A DNA stretch of 64,000 bases from Echinococcus granulosus (taxonomy: Eukaryota; Platyhelminthes; Cestoda; Cyclophyllidea; Taeniidae), in the NCBI RefSeq assembly GCF_000524195.1, contig NW_020170389.1:1574533-1638532 (forward strand), written 5' to 3'. The translations under genes were made by a program, and so were the position numbers. Under the pieces are notes generated by a model that saw only the letters and a list, made by a program, of their open reading frames with translations, did not search any database and was not told where the DNA came from. How positions within the stretch are numbered: the stretch's first letter is position 1; every line of letters starts with the position of its first letter. Shown here in pieces: positions 34,449 through 45,956 of the stretch.

Positions 34449-37400
34449 GTAAATAATAAAGCCTGTTTTTTTCGACGATAAAAATTCAACCCGCGTCCAA
34501 TTTTAAATAAAACTATCAGGAGCAATAGCTTTTGCTTACCCATTTTAAGTATATGGTTAGAAGAACAACTACCGATTTCCTCCTAAAAAAGCCGAGACAA
34601 CTGTATCCAGAGATGATCTAATATCAAGATAAATAATTAAAACTCATCCACTTTATATGCTAAAAGGAAAACTCATGCATTAACCTATGGAATCTTGCTC
34701 AAATATTGCTTGGAATTAAATTATTGAGTATAGGCTGTAAGAAGGAATAAAATCGCATTCCTACCTACTTTGCACATTATAATTCCTTCTAGAAAAAAAG
34801 GAAGGAAAGGAGGAGGTGGTGGGTTGGAAGGAAAAATAAGCCAGTTAATTATAGTTGACATATACGAGGGTATAAACACTATGAAGGATGGACAGGTCTC
34901 ACCTTCACGCGAGCTGCCAACATATACGATGCTTTCTGTCACAAACAACTCCACAAAATGTCAGGTCTAGTGTATCTCCCTTCTTTCAATCACCTCTCTT
35001 CACCAGACCAAATGCGATTGCCTACCATCTTATTTCCAAACCACCAACTGCTTAAAGCGACAATAAATCATAAGATGCTTTTACCACTTCAAGTTTCACC
35101 ATTTACGCCCTAGTGGTAACCATCATAAATTTTTCGATTTGAAAACTACCAATACCTTAGTTTATGCAAAAACCTTAACCAGACAATAAAAATATAAATA
35201 TAGAGTAGATTACAAGGCTAACGTTAAATTCAATGGTCTTTAAAGCGATGAAATTGACAAATGTACATTAAGGTCGTTCACCGGGATTCTTTTATTATGG
35301 TAATTTACGAATGTGTACTTTTTGGATTTAATAAATAGGGAATCTATGATGTACTCTATGATAAGCTATGAGAATTTTAGAGACAGTATGGCAAAGTTTA
35401 ATGGTTGTCTGCGTAAACTTTTGTGGCATTCACACGCACGCAAAGGTCCACATCCATCTCGTGAAGCAGACGCGCTGTCAGCGACCAGACAAAGCCAACA
35501 GTACAAGCTTTGTGAAGCACAGCGGATTGTCTAATCGCCATTTTCAGGTGTTTATTAATTGAATATGCTGCTTCGTCTCTTAAAACACTAAACCGTTAGC
35601 ATGGTATATCGTGTGGTATTTACATCTTCGTGTGAATAATTAATCAAATTCAGCTGAATGTTATTTTCCCAGGCCTCCCTACTTCTACTGACCCCTTGTC
35701 TCCAAAGCACATTCACCCCATAACTACTAAGGTCAAGTTGGAGGGGGTCAGTCGACACGCAATTAACATCCTTCTGCCAATCCTCCATGTGCTAAAATGA
35801 TTGCAGTCTTCCGCACCATCACCACCATCACTAACATCGCCTTCTCGATTAGGCATCTGAACACATGTCGAAATGACCTACTGCTTGGAGGCTTTTGATT
35901 TAATCGGCCATTTCCTCAGGTCATCTGCGTAAAATACACAGTCGTTTAAAAATAAGCTTTATTTACCGAGATCGATATATCTGTCATTTACTCCTCAAAT
36001 GAGTTTACAAATAATCCAAAACTTTTAGCAAATCTTAGCACAAACTGTCATGCAAAAACTATTTCTCATATCTCTTCTTTCATAATCTATTTTAATTAAG
36101 CATCATTCACGAAATTGGCAACTCTTAAGTGTTTGATGGAACATTTAGTGAAAAACATTTTTGATGATTATCGCTAGTTTCGATACAGACCTGGAACTGA
36201 TGTAGGAATATGGTATTTTTTGGAACATCACCAAAAAAAATGCTTAAGCATATTGATCAATTTCCATAGGAAGGGCTCCTTACATAGGCAAGCGATAACA
36301 ATGATGGCGCAAGGAAATATATGGAACAAATTATCTGCTCTAAATAGTCTTAATAGAAATTATGCCTATACCTTGTCTTAAATGGCAGTGCACGCTTAAG
36401 TTCGCCCATCCTGCAAATTTTGCTCGTAAAATTACACCGTAAAAAAGTAAGGACACTCAGACTATTTTTAGAAGATGAATATTTTTGTATTTCTGGTATA
36501 ACTACAGTCAATAAAACACACTGATTACAAAAGAAGAGACTACATCTTTCCTTTTGCTTTGGAAATGAGGTGATTATTCCTCGCAATTCCAAACGACTCT
36601 CCAAGTAATGTTCCCCATATTTCTATTATGCAGCTTAATTTTGCGCAATTTATTTACAAGGGGAAAAGAGAAGTGCGCCGTCCGATTATTCTTTAGTAAT
36701 AGCATTCAAAGGAAGAAACTTCGCAATTTTTCTTTTGCAGATACTCTTCTTATAAGGTGATAATTTCTTACCATTTCTGATTACATTTTGTAAAATTCTG
36801 AAAGTCATATTTTTACAAACGAGTGTAATCAAAAATACGCATAAGAATGTATACCTACATATATGTATGTAAAATACTTAGCTGAATTTTAAGCTCAGTT
36901 TATCTATATAAAACTCTGTACCTCCAAATTTGTTTTTCTCCATTTTGAATTTAATAAGTATTTTAAGACACTTCCTTTTTAGTCTTCGTATCATCAACCA
37001 ATTCACTTTCGGCACCTACACAACAAACAAACAACATCAACGTGAATGTTGAAAAATTCGAAATTCCATTAAGCTTTTACGAAATTTGTTACTTTGCCTT
37101 TTCAATCTGCATTCAACTAACAAATTTAGTTTACCCTGTTCCCTAGGTATTACTTTCAAAATCCCAGATGTATCTTGCTGGACTCCTTTTGATTAATTGT
37201 AAAAATTAAACATACTTGTTGAAATACAAGTGAGATTTCCTGCTCATACCTTTTTAAAAGGGACGGTTTATTCAATTTAAAAAATATTTTGCATTTCAAA
37301 TAAAAATTTAGATGGTCCACGACACTTACTGCTATCTCAAATAATCTTACCCCATTTAACGGATGTCTCATCATCTTGAGCAGTAAGCAGTAAGTGGCAC

Positions 37401-39589
37401 TGACTTATACATGGAAAGGAAAAGTTAAACACCAAAAGTGCTAGTGGGTATACCGGAAGCAATTATTAGTTGTGCAGGTAATTGGATTCCCTCTGGCCAA
37501 TTAAGTTCTAAGATTGTTTGCGTTTTCTGTTTCCAAGAATAGCACAGGGAAAGGAGTTAGTGGAGGAGGATGAGGTTGAAAAACATGTACCTCAAAACAG
37601 ATGAGTATCGCTAAGTGGTGGAAGAGGGTTTGGCATTTTTCGTGGGATTTTTGGAGATGTGTATCTGCTGCTTTTTATCCCACTAGTGCAACAAACTGCT
37701 GGTGCCGTATGTTCAACGGTCAGCTCCCTCTATCAAACTGACGCTTTAAATGCCTATTTTCGGCTTATAAAAGTGGCTGGAAATCATCGGTATGTGAGAG
37801 AATAATTGACAAGAAGGTTTATGAGTATTTACGCTAGTTAGGCGACAAAGGGAGTCTGAAGTGCTGAAAACATCATGGAGCGTATCGTAGAGCACCATAG
37901 TGGCCTCTATTGTTTATGTAGTAGACCACATCAGTTCAACTTATTCATAAACACATTCTCATATTTCCTCTTTTCACTTAAATTTGTGTACAGTTGCGTC
38001 TTAAATTATCGTACAGCAGTGAAAAACCAATATTTATGGTAGAAAAGGACGTAAAAGACTTTTGCTATGATCTTTTATCCCCAAATAGTTCCACACGTGA
38101 AACTAATCTGGTGCAAAATAGGGTTTTGAAATAGTTTTAATAACTAATGTAAGGATTTGTTAGGACAACATGAAAAATAAAGTAGAAGGGATGAGCCATT
38201 TATATGCTTAACAAAGAAATCAAAATAGAGCAAATGATTTGCGCCTGTATAGTTTACCCCCATCGTACGGTCACTTTTCACTGTTTATGAGTGGGCTGAA
38301 TCATCAAAAGTGCTATTTAGAATCTTACTTAAAATGCCTATTTATTCCCACTAATGGCCAAGTTTTGCTATGCAACTTGTTGATCCATCGTATTTTTTAC
38401 TACATACTATCTTCTGGTTGAAATCATTTCTACTGGTTTTTTGACTATTATTTTTCAATAATTTCAAAAAGGGTACAGGTATCTGATTTGGTAAACATTT
38501 TTATTTAATGGGTGCACTCACCTATTAAGAAGCATTAGATTACGAGAACAGGTTGATTCTGAGACTCCTTTTTAAAGATTAGACTGACATTACCAAAAGC
38601 TTGAGCAAAGACAGGGATCAATAAACCATTTACAGTATATGTGATATTGTTAAAAAGGGAAAGGAACTTAAGCTTATTGATATTGAACCTATATATTCGT
38701 TCTTTATATTTAAAATCACTTGTTTTAATGGTTTTTTAGCTCAATAATGTGTTCATAGAACCACAATTGCACGTCAAAGTCGGGCAAAAAAGAGATCATT
38801 TAAATAATGTTCGAACCCTTTAACCTTTTGTCTGTACTCAGGGCAAATGACAAATATGTGTTTTAGAGGTAGTGATTTGCCCTTTCATACCAATTAGAAA
38901 GTGTAGGCATTTGCCTTCTAATCCCATGAAATTTAATCATGGCAAAAAGTCTACAAACGGTTCACCGCCACTAGCAGGCGGAGAAAGGGCGGTAAAAAGT
39001 GCTCCGTGCGCATCTTTCTCCCCTTTCCCAACGTCTTTGTTATGGAATGTAATTAGGTCTTTTTCTGTGCTGTGCGTTACTGAGAGTGTCTTATCGGGGC
39101 TGACGCTTGGACCAAGAAGTGGTGAACGGTGTCCCCTTTAGACAATTTCATAGCACAAACATTTGTTTCCCGAGTGGTAAACATGAAATTACTTAGCTAC
39201 ATAGAGTTGGGAACAACACTTGCTAACTGGATTCACAGTGAGTAATTAAATTGCTTTGTGTCTGCTTGATTTAACAATAAAAAGATTTCTTATGTGAGCT
39301 TAATGATAGAGTAGGAAAAATACTCCTTTATTCATATTTAGAAGTATAGTCTGAAAACGTGCTAATAGTCAGAACTTTTTAGTTAAAATCTCAACAACAA
39401 GGTGTTGAGCATATAAAGTGAATGGATGATCATTTTTTTGAACAGATTCCAACCCAATGATTTTGGAAACTAAAGCAGTGAAGTTAAGTGACAAAGTGTC
39501 ACAGAAGCTCCGCGAAATTATGGGAGGCTGATGTTGTTACTAAAACTTGACTAGTACGGCGTATTTTTCAGACACTATGGAAAGCAAAA
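34449..39589. other. gene-poor stretch
   Basis: AT-rich. A purine tract rich in GG pairs lies at 34798-34832. A slightly GC-richer patch at 38950-39140 has no coding signal that I trust. Confidence 0.5.
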
Positions 39590-40980
39590 TGCCATACAGG
39601 ATAATCAAGCAAGTTCCCAGGGTTAATTTTGTAAAAAATCAAATAATTACAAGAAGCTTCTTTAAGTATTTCATTTATTGACAAAATTGCCACTGCAATT
39701 CATTGCCTACTCTCAGTCGGATACAAGCTTGCTACTATTTTCACTTTTCTAAAAGGTTTGGCCTTTAGAATCAAACAATACAAATGTGCTCACCTCTGCT
39801 TTCACTTCACTTTGACTTTCCAACTGTTAATTCAGCTCTTTATTGTTTGTGGTTGTATAGTGCTAAGAAAAGGTGATAATCGTTCAAAGAGATAACATGG
39901 GAATGCAAACGGTAAAAAAGCAGAAGAGGCTGAATCTCGTATTCGCTCCCTATTGCTCTCATTACTTCCCTCTCCCATTCTAAAGGACAATATTCAGGAA
40001 TAATCTTTGCAGCGGTATGGACATGAGGTGTTACATTGTTTCCTCCCGTAAAAGTAGGATTAGGAGCTTATTCCAATTAGCTGATTTGACTTGGATGCTT
40101 CGAAAGAAAAAATTCCGTCTGCAGCGCCCCATGTACACGCACACTCAAAGCATAGACTTGAGGAGGGATGGGGTAGGGGGGTGATGGAAGATGTGATTGT
40201 CAGCCTAACAGACTTTGGCTAACAAAAGCCATTACTTCAGCCAGTCAGTTAGTTGAATGAATTGTTAGCCACTAAAGCTTAGTGTTTATCATCTGTTAAT
40301 GTATGCGGGTGGGTTCCTTGTGCTTAGCAGCCTCCACAACTTTTCCTTCTCTTCCTAGTTGACGTATCTATAAACAACTGGTTCATCTCCAGTTGTCCTA
40401 GCACTTACTGAAAGTCTTCTTGACACTCAATCCTAAGTGTTATTCTGAATAGAATGGCATATCGTAAAATGAGTACAAATAATGGAAGGTTTTGCAGAAC
40501 TTGCTACATTTTTGGTATTACATTGCGAGAATCGCTTTTTTAACAGTATGATTCTAAACGGTGCGTTCTGCTACCCCGTACTGCATCTTCTTCAGACGCT
40601 ATTTTGCAAATTGTTTGTAAAGATTTTACAATTTGAAAGGCTGGCCAATTTGAACCACATCGGGCCCAACTAACATTTTACTTGGGATGAATCAAAGTGA
40701 TAAAAAAAGGGAACAATACGTTGTAGTGAAGAAATAGACTGATGTAAACACTTGCTCTACAATGCATATTAGCAATCGTGTGTATTTTAAAAGCCCCTTC
40801 ATATTACATGTGATGGTAGCCAACTCTACCAATAATTGCGGATACTTTTTGGTCACCTGATAAATGTACCACTTATGCCACTTTGACTTGATGTTTTGCA
40901 CATAAATTTGAAAAAATGACGGCTTTGTAATGCTATTGTCAAAACATTTTACCAAATTCTATCTTGTTGGGTCGTGTCCT
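39590..40980 (+). repeat. 1.4-kb dispersed repeat, copy 1
   Basis: Matches 55670-57080 in the same orientation over its length, at roughly 65-75% identity by eye with small indels. Matching anchors include CTTTAAGTATTTCATT against CTTTAAGTACTTCATT, GTTCATCTCCAGTTGTCCTA against GTTCATCATCACTTGTGCTA, and GGCTGGCCAATTTGAACCAC against GGCTGGCAAATTTGAATCAC. No terminal inverted or direct repeats and no long open frame were seen. A transposable element of unknown class or an old duplication would fit. Confidence 0.65.
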
Positions 40981-42132
40981 GTGTTGCACTTCTAAATGTG
41001 TAAGATTCTCTCTAATTTTTTTCTTTTGTAGGCTCTTAATAAAATAAAAATGAACATAGATTAGCTGATACATTTAATCACATTTTCTGGTGTGTGGAGA
41101 GGAAATGTTTGTGGTCAGTAATTTGAGTTTCTTAAAAAGACGTATCATAACATTGCACACCCTTGGTGACAAAAAATTTGCATTGATTATATCATTAGTA
41201 AGCATGATTAGAATGCTTGACACCAAATTAATGGCAACTACAGAGACCGAAGAGATGAAAATAAAAAACATTTTACACTGAACGAGTCCTTTCTCCTAAA
41301 TGCTGTTCTAGTTCTCTCCAGGGTCAGCTTTCTGCTTGACTTCTTAGGAAGCATGACCTACTTCAAAACAAATGTCCATGATATGATGAATAAAGTCATA
41401 GGGGCAATGTTTTAAATCTTAAAATATTGATTCTCGGTTGGTACAGCGTTCTGGGGATCTCTGTTAAAAATTGTTTCTGAAGGTTTAAGCAATATTTTAC
41501 AGTGATCACATTCCGTACATCGTCCGTCCTTGCGGAAGCTTAAGCGTAAAAGCTAAATCAAGAAGGGTATATTGGGTAGTCGAGTGAAAAATTATAATGT
41601 CAATGTAGTAAATATTTTATCAAAAATGTTTTTTATACGTGTGAATGGAGTCTTGCAACGTTGCAAGCTAAAATGCAAAACCTGAGGATTGAAAGTTATT
41701 ATAACTAAAGGCGATTTTGATGCTTTTTTCGCCGTCTGATACAGATATCTTTTTCTAAATCGTTTAAGCGTGACACCCATCTAATAAAGTAACAATACTT
41801 TTGTTCTTTTGGATTGGTCCTGCGTACTGCTACTACCAGCAAAGTACTATGAGTTATCCTCAAACGCTTAACAAGACATACTGGTCTAGAAAAACATTAG
41901 TAATTAACATAGGAGGGTCTAGAAACCATAAGGTTTGGACTGGGCTCCACGATACAAGAACAGTGAAAAAATACGGTTAATAAAAAGTCACACGACTAAA
42001 TGCAAGATTTGAAAGAACTGTATTCTAATTATTGAAACTCAATGTGACTTCATTTCCTTATTTGTAGAAATAATAAATAATTTTGTAGACGCACCGAATT
42101 AAACAATGTGACTTGATATAGTGCTTTAAGTT
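40981..42132. other. non-coding, AT-rich
   Basis: No gene or repeat is recognised between the 1.4-kb repeat and the LTR element. Confidence 0.5.
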
Positions 42133-42288
42133 TGTCATGAAGATAAAAGAAAGCATGATACTACAACAGAGTATGTATTGCCGAGTACAGAGGGGCTGGG
42201 GTCCACCGGCATGATCGGAGGAACAAAGGCGGAGCCCTTAGTGCCCGCCAACCCAAAACCTAATTCAACAAACAATTAACTCATTGCA
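42133..42288 (-). repeat. 3' LTR of miniature element
   Basis: 156 bp. On the plus strand it runs from TGTCATGAAG to CTCATTGCA, directly before the complement of the polypurine tract. It shares GTATTGCCGAGTACAGAGG and AAAGGCGGAGCCCTTAGTG with the family. Confidence 0.75.
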
Positions 42289-43010
42289 TGGCCCCTCTCC
42301 TCTTTTGAGCTTCGTCTGTATCGCTCCCCTTAGTCAACATTCCGTTTCGGCTATCACAACGTAATCGGCGCTGTGAAAAAATACCAACGAACCAACCGCG
42401 TCGATCATCTATTTAGCATGCAATTAAGAGGATTTCTGCCTGCAACTTACCTGATCCCTCCTGGCAATACTAATGAATCTAGTGTTTCATCCTGTTAGGA
42501 AACTAGATTGAGGGAGAGAGAATGTGCAGGCCATTATATACATCCATCGCTAATCGTAAAATGCTGGCCTAAACACAGAGTCAATTAATAAAGGATGAAG
42601 TTTAAAACATTACCGTGATGATAAGATTTCACGTCTCTTCCTCCTTACTACTATGCTCGCACTTCAGTGCTGCCCAGCCATATATCTACACGGGTTCTGT
42701 CCAGCTGGTAGAGTGAGGTGGGAGAAGTATCATGAGTCCACCTCATTGATATCTTCATACATGTATCGTAGGCAGCTCCGTATCTAGCTTTTCAGATGTT
42801 TTAGAGCTAGTATCTCTCCATTTGTTAATAGCGCTCCTCCAGAACATAGGACTGGGGTAGATGTCATTTCCAAACCTCCCGTTGGAGGTCATCACGGATT
42901 CTTTCATCTGCAGGGTATGCCTTACTTCCATCACATTAAGGTTCAGCATTCAGTAACAGAAATCAGGGTAGTTTTCTCATAGGATCAAGTTCACTTTCCT
43001 CTGCCACCAA

Positions 43011-43208
43011 CGCAACACCTTAAGTCTTTCCTAAAGACGAAAGAGGTCATAATACTAGGGCAGGAAATGTACTTCCGACGTATAGAAGGACTGTAGGGGA
43101 TCTACCGGCATGGCTCGAAGTCTTGCCTCCCAGTGGAAGTACAAAGGTGGAGCCTTGAGCCCCTACAAAACCAAAACGAAGAGTTAAACCTGTTACCAAA
43201 TTATTACA
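43011..43208 (-). repeat. 5' LTR of miniature element
   Basis: 198 bp. On the plus strand it carries GTCTTTCCTAAAGACGAAAG, CATAATACTAGGGCAGGAAA, ACAAAGGTGGAGCCTTGAG and a terminal ATTACA. It is about 40 bp longer than its partner because of indels. Confidence 0.72.
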
Positions 43209-44664
43209 CTAACTCCTTAATCGTAAAATATAAAATAACCTTTTAATTTAATACTTTAAGGAAGACAACTTTACATCGTTTACCTTTATTTTGAAAGGTT
43301 CGCTGAAGACTAAAGATCCTTTCTTAGTAAAGTGTTAAAAAATAAGCAGTGGTATTCATGTTCAAACGCAAAAATGAAAGTTAAGAGTTTTAATCACAAA
43401 CGAAAAATTGATGGCTTGATTTTCCTTCCTTTCGTTGAGAAACAAGCTGTAATCTCATGTCTGAAATATGAGAATCCACCTTAGAATAAAATGAGCACAA
43501 CCTTGAATTTAATTAAACAGTATATAAGTGCCAAACCAAAGCAATGTCCTGTTTCGCCCTAAGGGAAAATGATAGTAAGTTAGACCATTTGTTATTTTAA
43601 TTTGGGATTTTCCAAATTTCCCAAGGACGTGTTTGCCCTCTTAAACCAGCCTCTCACAGACACCCGAAAGACACCAATTGGTGCATTCTTTATTACTGCT
43701 GTTTCATCGATGCATGGGAAATTGACGATGCTTTGGCCCTCCACTCAATCTCCCTTATTCATGTTCTTGCAGATGGTAGCATGTCCTTCCTAGAATTTTA
43801 CGTCAGTTTCTCCCACGTAATGGACTAAGTTGGACCTTAAAAGCCTTCTTGTCCACGCACGTTACAATAAAATCATCCAAAAGGCTTTTTCTACTTATAG
43901 AAGGCGTACGAGTGCAGCGATTTGTACTACAGAAAATAATTTTTAGCACATTAATTTATCTGGTGACATGTGAAGTGTTTACTGTTGCCTTATTTAGGAA
44001 AGCCAAACTCAAAATAATAAAATTTGAAATAAAACGTTTGTTATAAACGCATCTTACAGTATAAATGTGGTAAGATCACGAGACAATTTCTTGAAAGTGC
44101 TTGTATTGTTGAACGTCACCGAAACTATCTTTGTCAGCACACGGTTAACCTCCCTCGGTTCCGGCGCAAGGGTCTACAGATTCAAGGAATTCCAGAAAGG
44201 TCTAAAAAGATGGCAGTCAGAAGATGTTCGACTGTTCCCTCCAAAATTAAGTTGATATCGGGCGTACAGATTGAGGTGCACGCGCCCCCAGGATCAGATT
44301 AGAAAATGATCAAGTTACCACCAGTTAGATTAGGTTGCTTCCAATTCACCAAAGTATTCTGATAGCAGCAGTACACATCACAGATTTTAAACTTAATGAA
44401 AACAAGAGTGAAAAAATTGTTTAAGAATTGAAGCTTCACAAGGCGGCCAAATGAAAACCCGACACCTTAAACTTAACTGCACATCGATTTAGAGACAGAC
44501 GTATTAAAGGCTTTACCCATTGCCTTTGGATTTCCTCAGACGCCATGCATACATTTAAGGTCCAGGTGTCCTCGTATTCATGCTGGATACAGTCTGAAAA
44601 GTCAGTTTTGAGGTTCTAGCTAACTGTTATGATAGCTTTTCTTGTAAGCAACTTGTGTATCTAC
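43209..44664. other. non-coding, AT-rich
   Basis: Several frames of about 60 codons at 43.6-44.3 kb lack domain or splice support. Confidence 0.45.
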
Positions 44665-44802
44665 AAGTTGGTTCCCCAGAATCTGGTTGTTCAATGGCAG
44701 AATCGGGATTTCGCTTCTCAATGATCAATCGCCCTGGTCTCATCGCCCATGTAAAAGTTTCACCATCAATAACTGGTACCCATGGTGGCTGCATTTGATT
44801 AT
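44665..44802 (-). CDS. candidate internal exon, unidentified minus-strand gene
   Basis: A good acceptor, CCCATTTTCTCACTTAG, precedes 138 nt that end at T|GTAGAT, in phase 1 at both ends. The peptide includes NQMQPPWVPVIDGETFTWAM, then RPGRLIIEKRNPDSAIEQ, then PDSGEPT. The rich, varied composition with two tryptophans and many prolines is unlike chance translation of this AT-rich DNA. I do not recognise the domain. It might be a 5' exon of the Ig receptor across a 32-kb intron, or belong to a separate gene. Confidence 0.45.
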
Positions 44803-45638
44803 CTAAGTGAGAAAATGGGAGGCAGTCCACAGGAGTCATGATGTCTACGGGAGGAAGGATAAAATAACGTCATAGGTTTTTATCAATTCCAATTGATAGA
44901 TGAGATATGCGATTGCTTGGCATTTTATCCCGGCATAATTGCTAAACTAACTCATTTCTGTTACTAAATAGACACACATTAGCTAGATTTCACAAAATTA
45001 AACCCATAATGATCTTTACACAAACTGGGAATTAACAATTAATAAGCTTTGCCAAATCGAAAGCATGAGAACTCCAAAGATGCTACCAAGCGAGCTCACA
45101 AGCGGTCCTAAGCGGCACCCCTTGGTGATGTTATAGTCGCAAAAATGCAGTCACCTTTTTAATACTATGGCCCAAATCCTGTGTTCCACGATCTCTAATC
45201 ACAATCGTCTACATTATTGTATCTCTCCGGCCATAGTAAATCCTTAACGCAAAATGGTCTACAAAAGGCCAATTTTTGCTTATTTTTTGAAATATGCGGC
45301 ACTGTGGCAAGGATCTTTATCGGACCTTAGATACATAATGATTGGATGTGGCATAATACCAGCCAGACTCAAAGCTGATTGGTTAGTCTGAGGAACCACA
45401 AACCACTTCTACAGCTGGGGCCTCATTCAAAGGACAGACCCCATTAGGATTTTGGAGTTTGGTGCATGAGTTAGTCTTTTTGATTTTGCCTTGGTATTGT
45501 ATGTTAGGTACTAGGTGTTTTTGCACTCGTTCTATTAGTTAATATCGAAGTAATGATTATCTGACTACCGTTTGACAAGATAAATTCAATTGGTTTTTTA
45601 TTCTGCGAACCACTTTATTCTGAACTTTACACCACTAG

Positions 45639-45956
45639 GAATGCGATTGGCTCTGGAACCAGTCAAGGGAACTAGGTTTCAGTTCACCAGTGCTTCGAGA
45701 GGTGTCTCATTTTGTTCTCCACAACTGGCGTCAGGAAAGGTGCAATCATCAGTCGTTTCAAGCGGATTTTTACCTGTCAGAGGAAATCGGCTGGAAACCA
45801 CTCCTTTTGGAGCTGCACTCACAACACAAATTGCTTTGGATTGCAATCACCATCAGTCATGCATTGTGCTTCCGCCACAAGAATGGAGCCGTGCTAATGC
45901 TTATAGCCACTCACGATATCAACAAACTGACGGCATCTCCAGAAATTCCTGTTATG
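45639..45956 (+). CDS. GATA factor exon: N-terminal region
   Basis: After a CACCACTAG acceptor the frame reads GA ATG, so ATG 45641 is a likely start. The frame is also open upstream to 45590. The exon encodes about 105 residues with no known domain, rich in S, Q, T and V (for example [20 protein letters not shown]), as expected for a GATA activation region. It ends at TAT G|GTGAGC in phase 1, matching the phase of the N-finger exon. An overlapping 106-codon frame is a shadow. Confidence 0.68.

Larger units (their letters stand above)
42133..43208 (-). mobile_element. miniature LTR retroelement (TRIM-like), both LTRs present
   Basis: Two direct repeats (42133-42288 and 43011-43208) flank about 720 bp without coding capacity. 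Read on the minus strand, the 5' LTR is at the right. It is followed after one base by TGGTGGCAGAGGA (43009-42997), which differs at one position from the primer site complementary to eukaryotic initiator tRNA-Met. A polypurine tract, AAAAGAGGAGAGGGGCCA (42306-42289), abuts the 3' LTR, which starts with TG and ends with CA. These are the hallmarks of an LTR retroelement, but with no gag or pol it must depend on enzymes supplied elsewhere. The LTRs differ by substitutions and indels, so the copy is old. No target duplication is visible. Confidence 0.82.

Noticed and set aside
34211..34543. 110-codon minus frame
   Set aside because: It spans a solo LTR shared with non-coding copies, so it is not a gene.
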